From Hohaiivirga sp031546825 (GTDB lineage: Bacteria; Pseudomonadota; Alphaproteobacteria; Rhizobiales; Beijerinckiaceae), in the NCBI GenBank assembly GCA_031546825.1, contig JAVBJU010000028.1, forward strand, positions 1 through 57,883: 57,883 nt of DNA, given 5' to 3'. Both the position numbers and the translations under genes were made by a program. The notes under the pieces are model-generated. The model was given only the letters and a program-made list of their open reading frames with translations. It was not told the DNA's origin and searched no databases. This document shows positions 1 to 8,580 of the stretch, piece by piece (position 1 is the stretch's first letter; every line of letters begins with the position of its first letter).

Positions 1-141
1 CAGGCGCCGGCGGCCTATGCCGAAAAGATCGCTGCCATTGGCTTCCCCATGGGGAAGCCAATGGCCCTACCGGCGCAAACCAGCGCCACAACCAAGGAGC
101 GGACTCCAGTTATCAGTGGATGAAACTTCGGAGGCAGGTCA
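1..141 (+). mobile_element. 3' end of an IS3-type insertion sequence (partial)
   Basis: An open frame enters from the window edge and ends at the TGA at 121-123. Its residues (AAYAEKIAAIG near the start, TPVISG at the end) resemble the C-terminus of an IS3-family OrfB transposase. The DNA ends in GGCAGGTCA at 133-141; read on the other strand this begins TGACCTGCC, the type of terminal repeat I associate with IS3-family elements. Directly after 141 the base composition changes from GC-rich to strongly AT-rich, which fits an element boundary. The rest of the element is outside the window, so family assignment rests on about 40 residues and one terminus. Confidence 0.6.
35..64. repeat. Perfect 30-bp palindrome inside the IS end
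   Basis: CCATTGGCTTCCCCA at 35-49 is followed at once by its exact reverse complement at 50-64, centred between 49 and 50. It lies inside the transposase reading frame. No T-run follows, so it is not a standard terminator. It could be a DNA-binding site or may block read-through transcription into or out of the element. Confidence 0.75.
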
Positions 142-147
142 GAGGGC

Positions 148-942
148 ATGATAATGGATCTAGAAATTCGAAACTCCTACATAGTAGGCTCAGAATTATT
201 TCGTAAAATAACGAAAGAAAAAACTGTAAAACACCCAACTTCTGACGGATTTTCTGAGGGAAATATTTTATCTGAATTTAATAGTATTTCTGAAAAAACA
301 CAAAGAGATCACGATTTACTATCAGCAAGCCTATTCATAAATTCGTTATATAAAAAAATTAAACATATTTATAATCAGATATTTGACTATTCCTATAGTA
401 AAGAAATATTCATTTTCATGCTTGTGTCCAGAACCAACGCTGAGTTTTTAAAAATAATTAATTCTCAACTTGAACAATCAAAAATTGAATCAAAAAAGGG
501 AAAATATACGCATTTAGAAATGGAAAGCAGGAGATTATTAGATGGAGTTGCGGGGCAAACTCTAACAGCGGATACAATGTTAGAAACAATGATTGACGTA
601 ATACCATATTGGTTATTCCAATTAGAGAACTTTGAGTCAACCACAAGTCAAGATTTATCTAAATTACGGATAGACATAATTGAATTGATATTACATATTA
701 CATCTATAGAGCAATCGTTGAAAAATTCATGGCTCTCAATTTTGTGGGAAGGCAATAAATTTAAAAATACAAACATAGAAGTATTTGATAAGGCTTACAC
801 TGAAAAACAATTTGCATGGTATTCAAGAATAGAATTAGATAAACTTTTAGAACCAATGCTAGATATGACCTATGGTACGAAAGAAAAAGGAATATTTTCC
901 GCTGATTCTAGTGCCCTTTACAAAACTATTTACTCAATATAG
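148..942 (+). CDS. AT-rich hypothetical protein, N-terminal part of a stop-interrupted gene
   Basis: I do not recognise this 264-residue protein. It is lysine- and isoleucine-rich, looks mostly helical, and has no signal peptide or clear membrane segment. Codon use is AT-rich, unlike the chromosome further right. ATG 154 is preceded by AGAGGG at 141-146 with a 7-nt gap and is a better start than ATG 148. Frame 1 stays open from this gene through to the next one except for the single TAG at 940-942: the 63 nt from 943 to 1005 have no other stop and encode 21 residues. This is therefore best read as the first part of one gene of about 684 codons. The start lies only a few bases past the IS end, so the original 5' end may have been lost. 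Confidence 0.6.
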   Translation: MIMDLEIRNSYIVGSELFRKITKEKTVKHPTSDGFSEGNILSEFNSISEKTQRDHDLLSASLFINSLYKKIKHIYNQIFDYSYSKEIFIFMLVSRTNAEFLKIINSQLEQSKIESKKGKYTHLEMESRRLLDGVAGQTLTADTMLETMIDVIPYWLFQLENFESTTSQDLSKLRIDIIELILHITSIEQSLKNSWLSILWEGNKFKNTNIEVFDKAYTEKQFAWYSRIELDKLLEPMLDMTYGTKEKGIFSADSSALYKTIYSI

Positions 943-1005
943 CGAAAACACAGGGGAAATAGAAATTTTATTTTTGATATAGATAAAAATTCATCGACCC
1001 AACGA

Positions 1006-2202
1006 ATGCATACTTCTGAAAAGCACATGCTAAGCAGATCATACGTTGGTTTATTCGTTAATGAACGGCTATTTTTAGATCAAGATAATTCCTTTCATAT
1101 AACCTGTGCGGACCTTAATAGAGCGTGGTGGGTTATTTCCGACGCTACCGATCTGATTTTAAAAAGAATTAAAATATTGAAACTTAATAAAAATGATGCA
1201 AAGAGCCTAGATATTAGGTTTTCTCGTGGCGAGCTAAATTCAATTTTGATGGCAACATTAAATTTTTGTTCAGATAAAGCTAATTTTATATTAAATTTAT
1301 TTACATGCAATTCATCCAATGCGAAACAACTCTTTAATAAGGGCGTATGGTCTCACCCACTAATTCAATGCACTGACGAAGAATACCTTATTGTTGGATC
1401 AGTGTTAGCGGTAGGATGCGCGATACGGAGGGTGGAAAGCTGGTTGGAGCAAGGCGGCCTTACCAACCAGCGCGATTTTAGGGCAAAGGGGTTAGTTTTT
1501 GAGGATCATGTTAGGCGTATTATTTCGTCTAACTTGGAGAAAAATAATATTTTACGAGATACACATTGCCTTGACGATGCTATAACTATAGGAAATGAAG
1601 AAATTGATATGTTATTCCGTGTTGGAAATACCATATTTGTATGTGAAATTAAATGTCTTTTAACACCTCATGACCAACACCAGCGTTATAATTATTATAA
1701 AAAATTGATTGCAGCATCTAAGCAAGTATCCCGAAAAATTATTGCTGTTAAAAATAATATAGATAAAATACTAAAAATATTAAATACCACTAATGAAAAT
1801 ATTACAGTGATCCCGATTGTGATACTAAACCAAGGATTTGGCGTAGGAATACTTCAAAATGGTGCATATGTAACTGATTTAAATTATTTATCAATATTGA
1901 CAAGTGGCGGATCATATAACGCAGGATCAGCAAATTTGAAAGGCAAACCTTTTACAGAATACAGAATATTATATAAGACAAATTTGGAATTTGAAAGCAA
2001 TATTGGCAATCTATTGACTAATGTTGAGTCGTTATCTCGGTATAATGGTAATTTGAAATGGAAAAGTCAACCAATTAATTCTTCATTGCTTAAATACAAG
2101 GGGTTTGAGATAGATTTAAATTATTCATTTGATAGTGTCTATCTTAGTGACTGGCCAATTCACCCTGGATCTATGGCAGAATTATTTAAGAGGTCTCAAT
2201 AA
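1006..2202 (+). CDS. PD-(D/E)XK nuclease-fold protein, C-terminal part of a stop-interrupted gene
   Basis: This 398-residue product carries a nuclease core in its middle: Glu166 (FEDHVRR), Asp201 (EEIDMLF) and Glu214-x-Lys216 (FVCEIKC). Asp-x12-Glu-x-Lys between two predicted beta strands is the classic PD-(D/E)XK arrangement used by restriction endonucleases and many defence nucleases. A helix with basic residues (RYNYYKKLIAASKQ) follows. No Shine-Dalgarno sequence precedes ATG 1006, and the frame is continuous with the upstream reading frame apart from one TAG at 940-942, so it probably evolved as the C-terminal nuclease domain of one large protein. AT-rich codon use indicates foreign DNA. 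The function is inferred from the fold motif only. Confidence 0.65.
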   Translation: MHTSEKHMLSRSYVGLFVNERLFLDQDNSFHITCADLNRAWWVISDATDLILKRIKILKLNKNDAKSLDIRFSRGELNSILMATLNFCSDKANFILNLFTCNSSNAKQLFNKGVWSHPLIQCTDEEYLIVGSVLAVGCAIRRVESWLEQGGLTNQRDFRAKGLVFEDHVRRIISSNLEKNNILRDTHCLDDAITIGNEEIDMLFRVGNTIFVCEIKCLLTPHDQHQRYNYYKKLIAASKQVSRKIIAVKNNIDKILKILNTTNENITVIPIVILNQGFGVGILQNGAYVTDLNYLSILTSGGSYNAGSANLKGKPFTEYRILYKTNLEFESNIGNLLTNVESLSRYNGNLKWKSQPINSSLLKYKGFEIDLNYSFDSVYLSDWPIHPGSMAELFKRSQ

Positions 2203-2806
2203 TATATTTGAAAATAAACTTTCTCTTTTCTCGGCAGCATTTGTGGCCTGAGATTACGTCACAAACTCCGGAATTAGTTCCGACACCATAGGAGCGATGG
2301 GACTACCGACGTAAGCACTCTTTATAGTTGTACCACATGATGAAAATCTAAGTAAAAATACGCTGGCCTAGCAGAAACTAATTTTGATTAAATTTCAATA
2401 AGTTGAACCTATTTTACGACTTCCTTACTTCGTGAAAACTTAGGGAGCGCATCAGCGATGTTGCGTGAAGTATGTATAGCTTAAAATCCCTATAAAATAA
2501 GGGGTTGAGCTATATTCTTACGACAATCAGACAGCGCTAATCTTCAATCCTGAAAGCTCAGAAAATGTTGGGATGAGCTATCTCACTTCACCCGTACCGG
2601 CGCACACTTATCCCCTGTTTTGGATTTAGGGCGGGGGATATGGGGGGAGACTTTCAGAACGGTGGGGGCGTTCAATGCCGGATAACAAGCCATCACATAG
2701 CGGCTTCACACCCGATGATTGCGCTCAAGGTTTTTCGCGTGATGCTTATTTGATGCTTGGCTTTGATACGCCGACCTAGCCAGCGGTGCTAAGCCTTTGA
2801 AATAAA
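2203..2806. other. Non-coding AT-rich to mixed region, island edge
   Basis: No convincing gene is visible. The left part is AT-rich like the preceding gene; GC content rises after about 2580. The region ends at the 3' end of tRNA-Lys, a common integration site, so it may be the junction between a genomic island and the chromosome. I see no integrase gene and no clear repeat of the tRNA 3' end inside the window. Confidence 0.4.
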
Positions 2807-2882
<76 letters not shown>

Positions 2883-3086
2883 ACTGTCGCTTGGCGACCG
2901 GCAATTTGTGCCGAGGTGGAGCGTGTAACAAAGCGCGGGGGTGCTGTCCAGCCCCAGGGGCGAGATTTTTCGGTGTTTCTTACGATAGGTGCATTTTCTC
3001 GCCATTCTTTGCACGGATAATGACAATGTTCACGTGAAGCCCATGCGGTTTGGACACGCGAGCACCTGTTAATGGGAAAGGACGCC

Positions 3087-3503
3087 ATGACCATGCACCA
3101 CAAAACCCCTTTAGAATTCCCCGTTCAATATAGCGAGGCGGAATGGCGGCAGCGGCTCACGGCTGAGCAATATGCGGTAATGCGCGAGGCGGGCACGGAG
3201 CGGCCTGGCAGTTGTGCGCTAAATTTTGAAAAGCGGGCGGGCACCTTCTCATGCGTCGGTTGCGGCCAGGCTTTGTTCAAATCCGGCGAAAAATTTGAAA
3301 GCGGCACCGGCTGGCCCAGCTTTCAGGTGCCAGAGCCCGATGCGGTTGCCACCTCGGTTGATGACAGCCACGCCATGCGGCGCACCGAGGTGCATTGCGC
3401 CCGATGCGGCAGTCATCTCGGCCATGTCTTCCCCGATGGGCCGCCGCCGAGCGGGCTGCGTTATTGCATCAATGGCATCGCCATGGATTTTGAACCTGCC
3501 TGA
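3087..3503 (+). CDS. msrB: Peptide-methionine (R)-S-oxide reductase
   Basis: MsrB reduces the R form of methionine sulfoxide in oxidised proteins, with thioredoxin as the usual electron donor. The 138-residue product has the family marks: two zinc-binding CxxC pairs (CVGCG and CARCG), the GTGWPSF segment, GHVFPDGP, and the catalytic cysteine in RYCINGIAMDF near the C-terminus. The length is normal for a single-domain MsrB. In-frame ATGs occur at 3072, 3087 and 3093; AAAGGA at 3077-3082 supports 3087 or 3093. It stands alone, between the tRNA and nnrS. No signal peptide is seen, so it should be cytoplasmic. Confidence 0.93.
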   Translation: MTMHHKTPLEFPVQYSEAEWRQRLTAEQYAVMREAGTERPGSCALNFEKRAGTFSCVGCGQALFKSGEKFESGTGWPSFQVPEPDAVATSVDDSHAMRRTEVHCARCGSHLGHVFPDGPPPSGLRYCINGIAMDFEPA

Positions 3504-3586
3504 AGGCTCCTTGTGCCGCCGCTTGTCTGCAACTTGCGGCGGCGCAAAATGCGCCGTGTTGTTGCGGGCTATATCTGCGGTTGTTA

Positions 3587-3600
3587 TTGAGATAGATCAA
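3587..3600 (+). promoter_or_regulatory. FNR/NNR-type binding site upstream of nnrS
   Basis: TTGAGATAGATCAA matches the FNR-family consensus TTGAT-N4-ATCAA at nine of ten fixed positions. It is the only regulatory site I see before nnrS, a gene commonly controlled by FNR/NNR-type regulators in denitrifying alphaproteobacteria. Its centre is only about 23 bp upstream of the likely GTG start, which is unusually close for an activator site at -41.5. Confidence 0.55.
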
Positions 3601-3616
3601 ACCAGTGGAGTGGCCT

Positions 3617-4807
3617 GTGGCTCGAAGTGATATTGATGCGGTGCAGCGGCGCCGCGGCTATGAAGGCCCGGCGTTTTTGTCCTATGGCTTTCGCCCCTTT
3701 TTCTTCCTGGGTTCGGTCCATGCTGGCTTGAGCATTCTGGTGTGGCTGCCGGTTTTCTACAGCCAGTTCACGCTCTCTTCGGCAATGGCACCGCTGGAAT
3801 GGCATATCCATGAAATGCTCTATGGCTTTCTTCCGGCGGCGGTGGCGGGCTTTTTGCTGACGGCTGTGCCCAACTGGACAGGGCGCTACCCCGTCTCTGG
3901 CTGGCCGCTTGGCGGGTTGACGTTGTTGTGGCTGCTTGGGCGCGTGGCCATGTTGTTTTCGGCCTTCACTGGCCTCACCATCGCCGCGTTCATTGATGCC
4001 GCGTTTCTCGTGTGTCTGGCGGCAGTCATTACCCGCGAGATCGTTGCGGGGAAAAGCTATAAAAATTTGCGGGTGCTGGGCGGTGTCGCCTTGTTGGCGT
4101 GCGGGAATGTGGTGTTCCTCGCGGAAGCCGCGATAAAGGGCTATGCCGATTACGGCATCCGCATCGGGATCGCCGCAGGGCTCGCGCTGGTGATGGTGAT
4201 CGGCGGGCGCATTATTCCGAGCTTCACGCGCAATTGGCTGGTGCGGGAAAACCCCGGCCGTCTGCCAATGCCCTTCAATCGTTTCGACGTGGTCGCCATT
4301 ATCGCGTCTCTCGTGGCGTTACTCACCTGGGTCGCCCTGCCCGCGGCAATGGTCACGGGCGCTCTCTTCGTGCTTGCCGGTATCCTGCAACTGGTGCGGC
4401 TCATGCGCTGGGCCGGAGACCGGACCGTGCGTGACCGCCTCGTGCTGATCTTGCATGTGGGTTATCTGTTCGTGCCGCTCGGTTTTCTCTTCGGCAGTCT
4501 CGGCATTTTCGGGCTGGTCCTGCCCAGCGCAGGCGTCCATGCCTGGACCTCGGGAGCCTTCGCGCTGACAATCCTCGCGGTCATGTCACGCGCCAGCCTC
4601 GGCCATACCGGGCGGGCGCTGGTAGCCTCTCCGGCGGTTCAGGTGATCTATCTCTTTGCGGTGGTTGCAGCGGTTACCCGGATTATCGCGGCGGTCCAGG
4701 GCAACGAACCCATATTGCTCATGCTGAGCGCCATGTGCTGGGTTGCGGCATTCCTCGGCTTTGCCGCCGTCTATGCCCCAATTCTGCTGCTGCCGCGCCG
4801 GGCGTGA
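3617..4807 (+). CDS. nnrS: NnrS family heme/copper membrane protein
   Basis: NnrS proteins are polytopic inner-membrane proteins that bind heme and copper and relieve nitrosative stress; they are often expressed with nitrite and nitric oxide reductases. The roughly 396-residue product is almost entirely hydrophobic, with about twelve predicted membrane segments. It has the family features SYGFRPFFFLG near the N-terminus, EWHIHEMLYGF (candidate heme-ligand histidines), VPNWTGRYPV and IGGRIIPSFTRNWL. Start: GGAG at 3607-3610 lies 6 nt before GTG 3617; an upstream GTG at 3605 has no such site. An FNR-like box lies just upstream. No denitrification gene is present in the window. Confidence 0.9.
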   Translation: MARSDIDAVQRRRGYEGPAFLSYGFRPFFFLGSVHAGLSILVWLPVFYSQFTLSSAMAPLEWHIHEMLYGFLPAAVAGFLLTAVPNWTGRYPVSGWPLGGLTLLWLLGRVAMLFSAFTGLTIAAFIDAAFLVCLAAVITREIVAGKSYKNLRVLGGVALLACGNVVFLAEAAIKGYADYGIRIGIAAGLALVMVIGGRIIPSFTRNWLVRENPGRLPMPFNRFDVVAIIASLVALLTWVALPAAMVTGALFVLAGILQLVRLMRWAGDRTVRDRLVLILHVGYLFVPLGFLFGSLGIFGLVLPSAGVHAWTSGAFALTILAVMSRASLGHTGRALVASPAVQVIYLFAVVAAVTRIIAAVQGNEPILLMLSAMCWVAAFLGFAAVYAPILLLPRRA

Positions 4808-4840
4808 ACACGGGGCGCGCGCAGCAGCAACTGAATTCAA

Positions 4841-6379
4841 TCAGGCCGGGTGAACTTCCCGCGCCGTTTCTCTGGCCTTCGCCGTGGCGGGCTCCGGCAT
4901 CATTGTGCCGGTTGTCCGCAAGCGCTCATGCCACGAGAATGCCTGGCCGAGAATGTGCGGGGTATGGCCGCCGTATTGCAGCGCATCGCGGAAATAATCG
5001 CGGCCGAGGTCACGGTAGGAGGCATGCATACAGTTATTGATGATCAGCCCGGCACGTTCGCGCGGCGCAAGCCCACGCAGATCAGCAAGGCCGCATTCGG
5101 TGATGATGATCCCCACATCATGTTCGGTGTGATCCACATGGGGCACCATCGGCACAATGCTGGAAATCTTGCCATCCTTGGCCAGAGATTTGGTGACGAA
5201 GATCGGCAAATGGGCATTGCGGGCAAAATCACCCGAGCCGCCAATGCCGTTCATCATATGGGTGCCCGCCACATGGGTCGAGTTCACATTGCCGTAGATA
5301 TCGCATTCCAGCGCCGTGTTGATGCCGATAATGCCGAGGCGGCGCACCAGTTCCGGGTGGTTTGAGATTTCCTGCGGACGCAGCACGATCTTGTCACGGA
5401 AGCTGGCGATTTTCGGGAATATCTCGTTCTGCCGGGCCTCGCTCAATGCAAAGGAGGCAGCCGAGGCAAATAGCAACTTGCCCGCATCGAACAGATCGAA
5501 GGTCGAATCCTGCAACACCTCGCTATACATGGTGAGGTTTTCGAACGGGCCTTCCGCAAGCCCCTGCAACACCGCATTGGCAATGGCACCAACGCCCGCC
5601 TGCAAAGGCAGGAGCGATGCATTCATGCGGCCCTTTTTCACTTCATGCTTGAGAAATTCGATCAGATGACCGGCGATGGCGATGGTGCCTTCATCCGGGT
5701 CCTGAAGTTTGGCGGGGCTGTCGGGCTCGTGGCTGATAACGATGCCGATGATCTTTTTCGGATCCGCCGGAATATAGGGCGTGCCGATCCGATCACTCGA
5801 AGACCTGAGCGGGATGGGGTCACGCGGGCGGCCCGTGGGCAGATAGATGTCGTGCAGCCCTTCAAAATCGGCGGACATGAGCATGTTCAGCTCAATGATG
5901 ATATGCTTGGCTTCCGCTACAAAATTCGCCGAATTACCGACCGACGACGATGGGACGATGCCACCGTTTTCGGTTATCGCCACCGCTTCGATCAGCGCGA
6001 TATCCGGCGAGGCCAGTTGGTGCGAGCGCAACAGTTCGCCAGTATGGGAGAGGTGCTGGTCGATGAACATCACCTCACCCGCATTGATGTGCTTGCGCAA
6101 AGCCGGATCGGCCTGGAAAGGAAGACGTCGCGCCATGATGCCGGAATCGGACAGTATTTTGTCGATGTCATTGCCAAGCGAAGCGCCGGTCATCAGGTTG
6201 ACCTGGAAGGGCTCGTTCTTGGCACGCCGCACCATGGCAAGCGGCACCACCTTGGCGTCGCCGGAACGGGTGAACCCGCTCATACCGATGGTCATGCCAT
6301 CCTTGATCATGGCGGCGGCTTCATCAGCCGAAATAATCTTGTCCCACAGGGAACGGTTACGGATGCGCTCGCGGTGCAT
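4841..6379 (-). CDS. Succinate/acetate CoA-transferase (acetyl-CoA hydrolase/transferase family)
   Basis: The 512-residue enzyme belongs to the class I CoA-transferases that move CoA between succinyl-CoA and acetate or propionate (the SucCoA:acetate transferase/YgfH group). The catalytic glutamate is in NTALECDIYGNVNSTH, followed by the glycine-rich NGIGGSGDFARNA segment. The N-terminal part carries GMTIGMSGFTRSGDAK. Length is normal for the family. ATG 6379 has AGGA about 9 nt upstream. The gene lies downstream of, and on the same strand as, the carboxyltransferase gene, with a strong hairpin between them. In propionibacteria these two activities work together in the Wood-Werkman cycle; whether they do so here is only an inference. 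Confidence 0.88.
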   Translation of the reverse strand: MHRERIRNRSLWDKIISADEAAAMIKDGMTIGMSGFTRSGDAKVVPLAMVRRAKNEPFQVNLMTGASLGNDIDKILSDSGIMARRLPFQADPALRKHINAGEVMFIDQHLSHTGELLRSHQLASPDIALIEAVAITENGGIVPSSSVGNSANFVAEAKHIIIELNMLMSADFEGLHDIYLPTGRPRDPIPLRSSSDRIGTPYIPADPKKIIGIVISHEPDSPAKLQDPDEGTIAIAGHLIEFLKHEVKKGRMNASLLPLQAGVGAIANAVLQGLAEGPFENLTMYSEVLQDSTFDLFDAGKLLFASAASFALSEARQNEIFPKIASFRDKIVLRPQEISNHPELVRRLGIIGINTALECDIYGNVNSTHVAGTHMMNGIGGSGDFARNAHLPIFVTKSLAKDGKISSIVPMVPHVDHTEHDVGIIITECGLADLRGLAPRERAGLIINNCMHASYRDLGRDYFRDALQYGGHTPHILGQAFSWHERLRTTGTMMPEPATAKARETAREVHPA

Positions 6380-6548
6380 AATGGGTATCCTGTCGCTTCA
6401 GCCGGCTGGTTTCACACGAGTGATCCATCCGGTAGTGGCTTTTAGCCGTTTACTCGCTCTCCCATTATGGCATTTCCGTGGGCGGTGGCCCCTTTCCCTT
6501 ACGTCGCGCGACACCATGACGCGCTCTTAAATAATTCTTATTGTTGCC

Positions 6549-6573
6549 CAGCGCCGGGGAAGGCCCGGCGCTG
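6549..6573 (-). terminator. Strong hairpin after the carboxyltransferase gene
   Basis: CAGCGCCGGG pairs perfectly with CCCGGCGCTG around a 5-nt loop, just past the stop codon of the minus-strand carboxyltransferase gene. The downstream stretch on the minus strand is AT-rich but has no pure U-run, so it may be a weak or Rho-assisted terminator. Confidence 0.65.
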
Positions 6574-6587
6574 GAAGATCATATGTC

Positions 6588-8024
6588 CTAGACGCCAGCG
6601 GCGGTTTCTTCTTCGCCCTGATTGCGGTTCGCCTTGAAGAAGTTCAGGGCGATTTGCGGGAACACAGCATAGGAGAGAACATCTTCGATGCTGGCGTTGG
6701 GGTAGCCCTTTTCAGCGAGCTCAGCACGCATGGAATCCATCTGCGGCTTGATGCGGTTGGCGGGACGCTCGGTGATGATTTCGGCACCACCGATGATCTG
6801 CTCAGCCACTTCCGGGTTGACCGGATGCGGGGTGCGGCCATAGAGCCCACGGCACAGATCACGGAATTCCACCGGCACGGTGCCATAGCGCTTGCCAAAG
6901 CCCACATTGATGGCGGCCATGGAGCCGACGATCTGGCTCGACGGCGTGACCAGCGGCGGGTAGCCGGCATCGGCGCGGACGCGGGGCATTTCATCAAGCA
7001 GCGCCGGGTATTTGTCGGCCCAACCCTGCTGTGCCAATTGCGAACGCAGGTTCGACAACATACCGCCGGGGATCTGGAAGGTCAGCACCTTGGCATCGAC
7101 ATCGAAGGCAGTGTTGAGCTTGAACTCGTCAGCGACTTCCTTCTTCACGCCGCGGAAATAATCGGCGATCGGGTAGAGGTCTTCCTTCTTGATGCCGGTA
7201 TCGCGTTCATGGCCTTCGAAGGCTGCAACCAGCGATTCCGTTGCAGGCTGCGATGTGCCGAGCGCAAACGGAGACAGGGCGCAATCCACCACATCCGCAC
7301 CCGCTTCAGCGGCCTTCAGATAGGCCATTGAGCCCATGCCGGAGGTATAGTGCGTATGGATATGCACCGGCAGATGCGCGGTTTTGGGGTTCTTCTTCAG
7401 TTTCGAGACCAGGTCGAAGCCGGTGAAGGGCGCAAGCAGGCCCGACATATCCTTGATGACCAGCGAGTCGGCACCGCGCTCCGCCAGTTCCTCACCGAGC
7501 TTCACGAACCCGTCGTTGGAGTGGTAGGGGCTCAGGGTGTAGACAATGGCGGCCTGAAGGTGCGCGCCGGTCTTCTTGGCGGCCTTGATCGAGGCTTCGA
7601 GATTGCGCACGTCGTTGAGTGCGTCGAAGGCGCGGATCACCGAAATGCCGCTCTCGACCATTTTGGAGACGAAGGCCTCGACCACGTCATCGGCATAGTG
7701 GTTATAGCCGAGGATGTTCTGGCCACGCAGCAGCATGGAAATCGGGGTCTTCGGCAAGCGGGCACGCAACTTGCGCAAACGATCCCACGGATCTTCGCCG
7801 AGGAAGCGCAGGCAGGTATCGAAGGTCGCGCCGCCCCAGCCCTCAAGCGCCCAGTAGCCAGCATTGTCCAATGCTTCCAGCATCGGCTCCATGTGCTTGT
7901 AGCGCATACGGGTCGCAGCGAGAGATTGATGCCCGTCGCGCAGAACCGTTTCCATGATTCCCAGCGGGCGGACGCCGTTCTTGTTCGGTGCCTTGTAAAC
8001 CGGTTTGATGGGTGCAAATGACAT
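6588..8024 (-). CDS. Carboxyltransferase, PycB / oxaloacetate decarboxylase alpha / transcarboxylase 5S type
   Basis: The 478-residue product is a biotin-dependent carboxyltransferase with a TIM barrel followed by the conserved carboxylase domain. Visible landmarks: METVLRDGHQSLAATRM at the N-terminus (metal and substrate site), WGGATFDTCLRFL, IKDMSGLL with the lysine that is carboxylated in this family, and HIHTHYTSGMG supplying metal ligands. It ends without the AMKM biotinyl domain that oxaloacetate decarboxylase alpha subunits usually carry, so the carrier protein must be encoded elsewhere. ATG 8024 has GAGG about 8 nt upstream; an in-frame start at 8117 would add 31 unconserved residues. 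It probably handles pyruvate/oxaloacetate or methylmalonyl-CoA. The partner reaction cannot be told from the sequence. Confidence 0.85.
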   Translation of the reverse strand: MSFAPIKPVYKAPNKNGVRPLGIMETVLRDGHQSLAATRMRYKHMEPMLEALDNAGYWALEGWGGATFDTCLRFLGEDPWDRLRKLRARLPKTPISMLLRGQNILGYNHYADDVVEAFVSKMVESGISVIRAFDALNDVRNLEASIKAAKKTGAHLQAAIVYTLSPYHSNDGFVKLGEELAERGADSLVIKDMSGLLAPFTGFDLVSKLKKNPKTAHLPVHIHTHYTSGMGSMAYLKAAEAGADVVDCALSPFALGTSQPATESLVAAFEGHERDTGIKKEDLYPIADYFRGVKKEVADEFKLNTAFDVDAKVLTFQIPGGMLSNLRSQLAQQGWADKYPALLDEMPRVRADAGYPPLVTPSSQIVGSMAAINVGFGKRYGTVPVEFRDLCRGLYGRTPHPVNPEVAEQIIGGAEIITERPANRIKPQMDSMRAELAEKGYPNASIEDVLSYAVFPQIALNFFKANRNQGEEETAAGV

Positions 8025-8580
8025 TGTGAAACCTCGGCTGTGTGTTGTTTCTGAATACTCCCCCCGCCCACGGACGCCGCCTCGGCAGTCCCAAACGGGG
8101 ATCGAACACCATGCCACTCCATACTAATACTTAAGTCTCTCGTTCTCAAATGTGGCGTTTGGTCCACTTTCCTGTTTTTTTGCTCCTTAATTTTCAGCGT
8201 CCTCGGGAACCGGAACATCGAGATCCACGGCTTTGCCGTAGTCCGCCATTTTTTTCGGCGATGAATCCAGACTCACCCCTGATATCCGACAGAAATGGGA
8301 ACAGCGGACATGGTAGCATTATCACGGCGAGACCGCAGCGCATTTTCTAACTTTCCCCCAACGCCGGACCGCCCGCATTGCCCGGCACCATACCGCTATG
8401 TCAATCTGCCTTTCTTCACCTCATAATGGTCGACGCGGCTTCCGTCCGGCGCTGAAGGTGCTATAGAGTGTGCCAATTCGCCGGGTTCGTCCTTTCCCCG
8501 CGAGCGAGGCGTGCAACGCCGTAAAGAACGAATGGGCAAACGATTGTAGCGCACTGCTCACGCTAAAGGATTGAATATAA
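8025..8580. other. Divergent intergenic region
   Basis: About 550 bp separate the divergent carboxyltransferase and arginase-like genes. I see no gene, tRNA or clear operator. It presumably holds both promoters. AAAGGA at 8565-8570 is the likely ribosome-binding site of the rightward gene. Confidence 0.5.
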
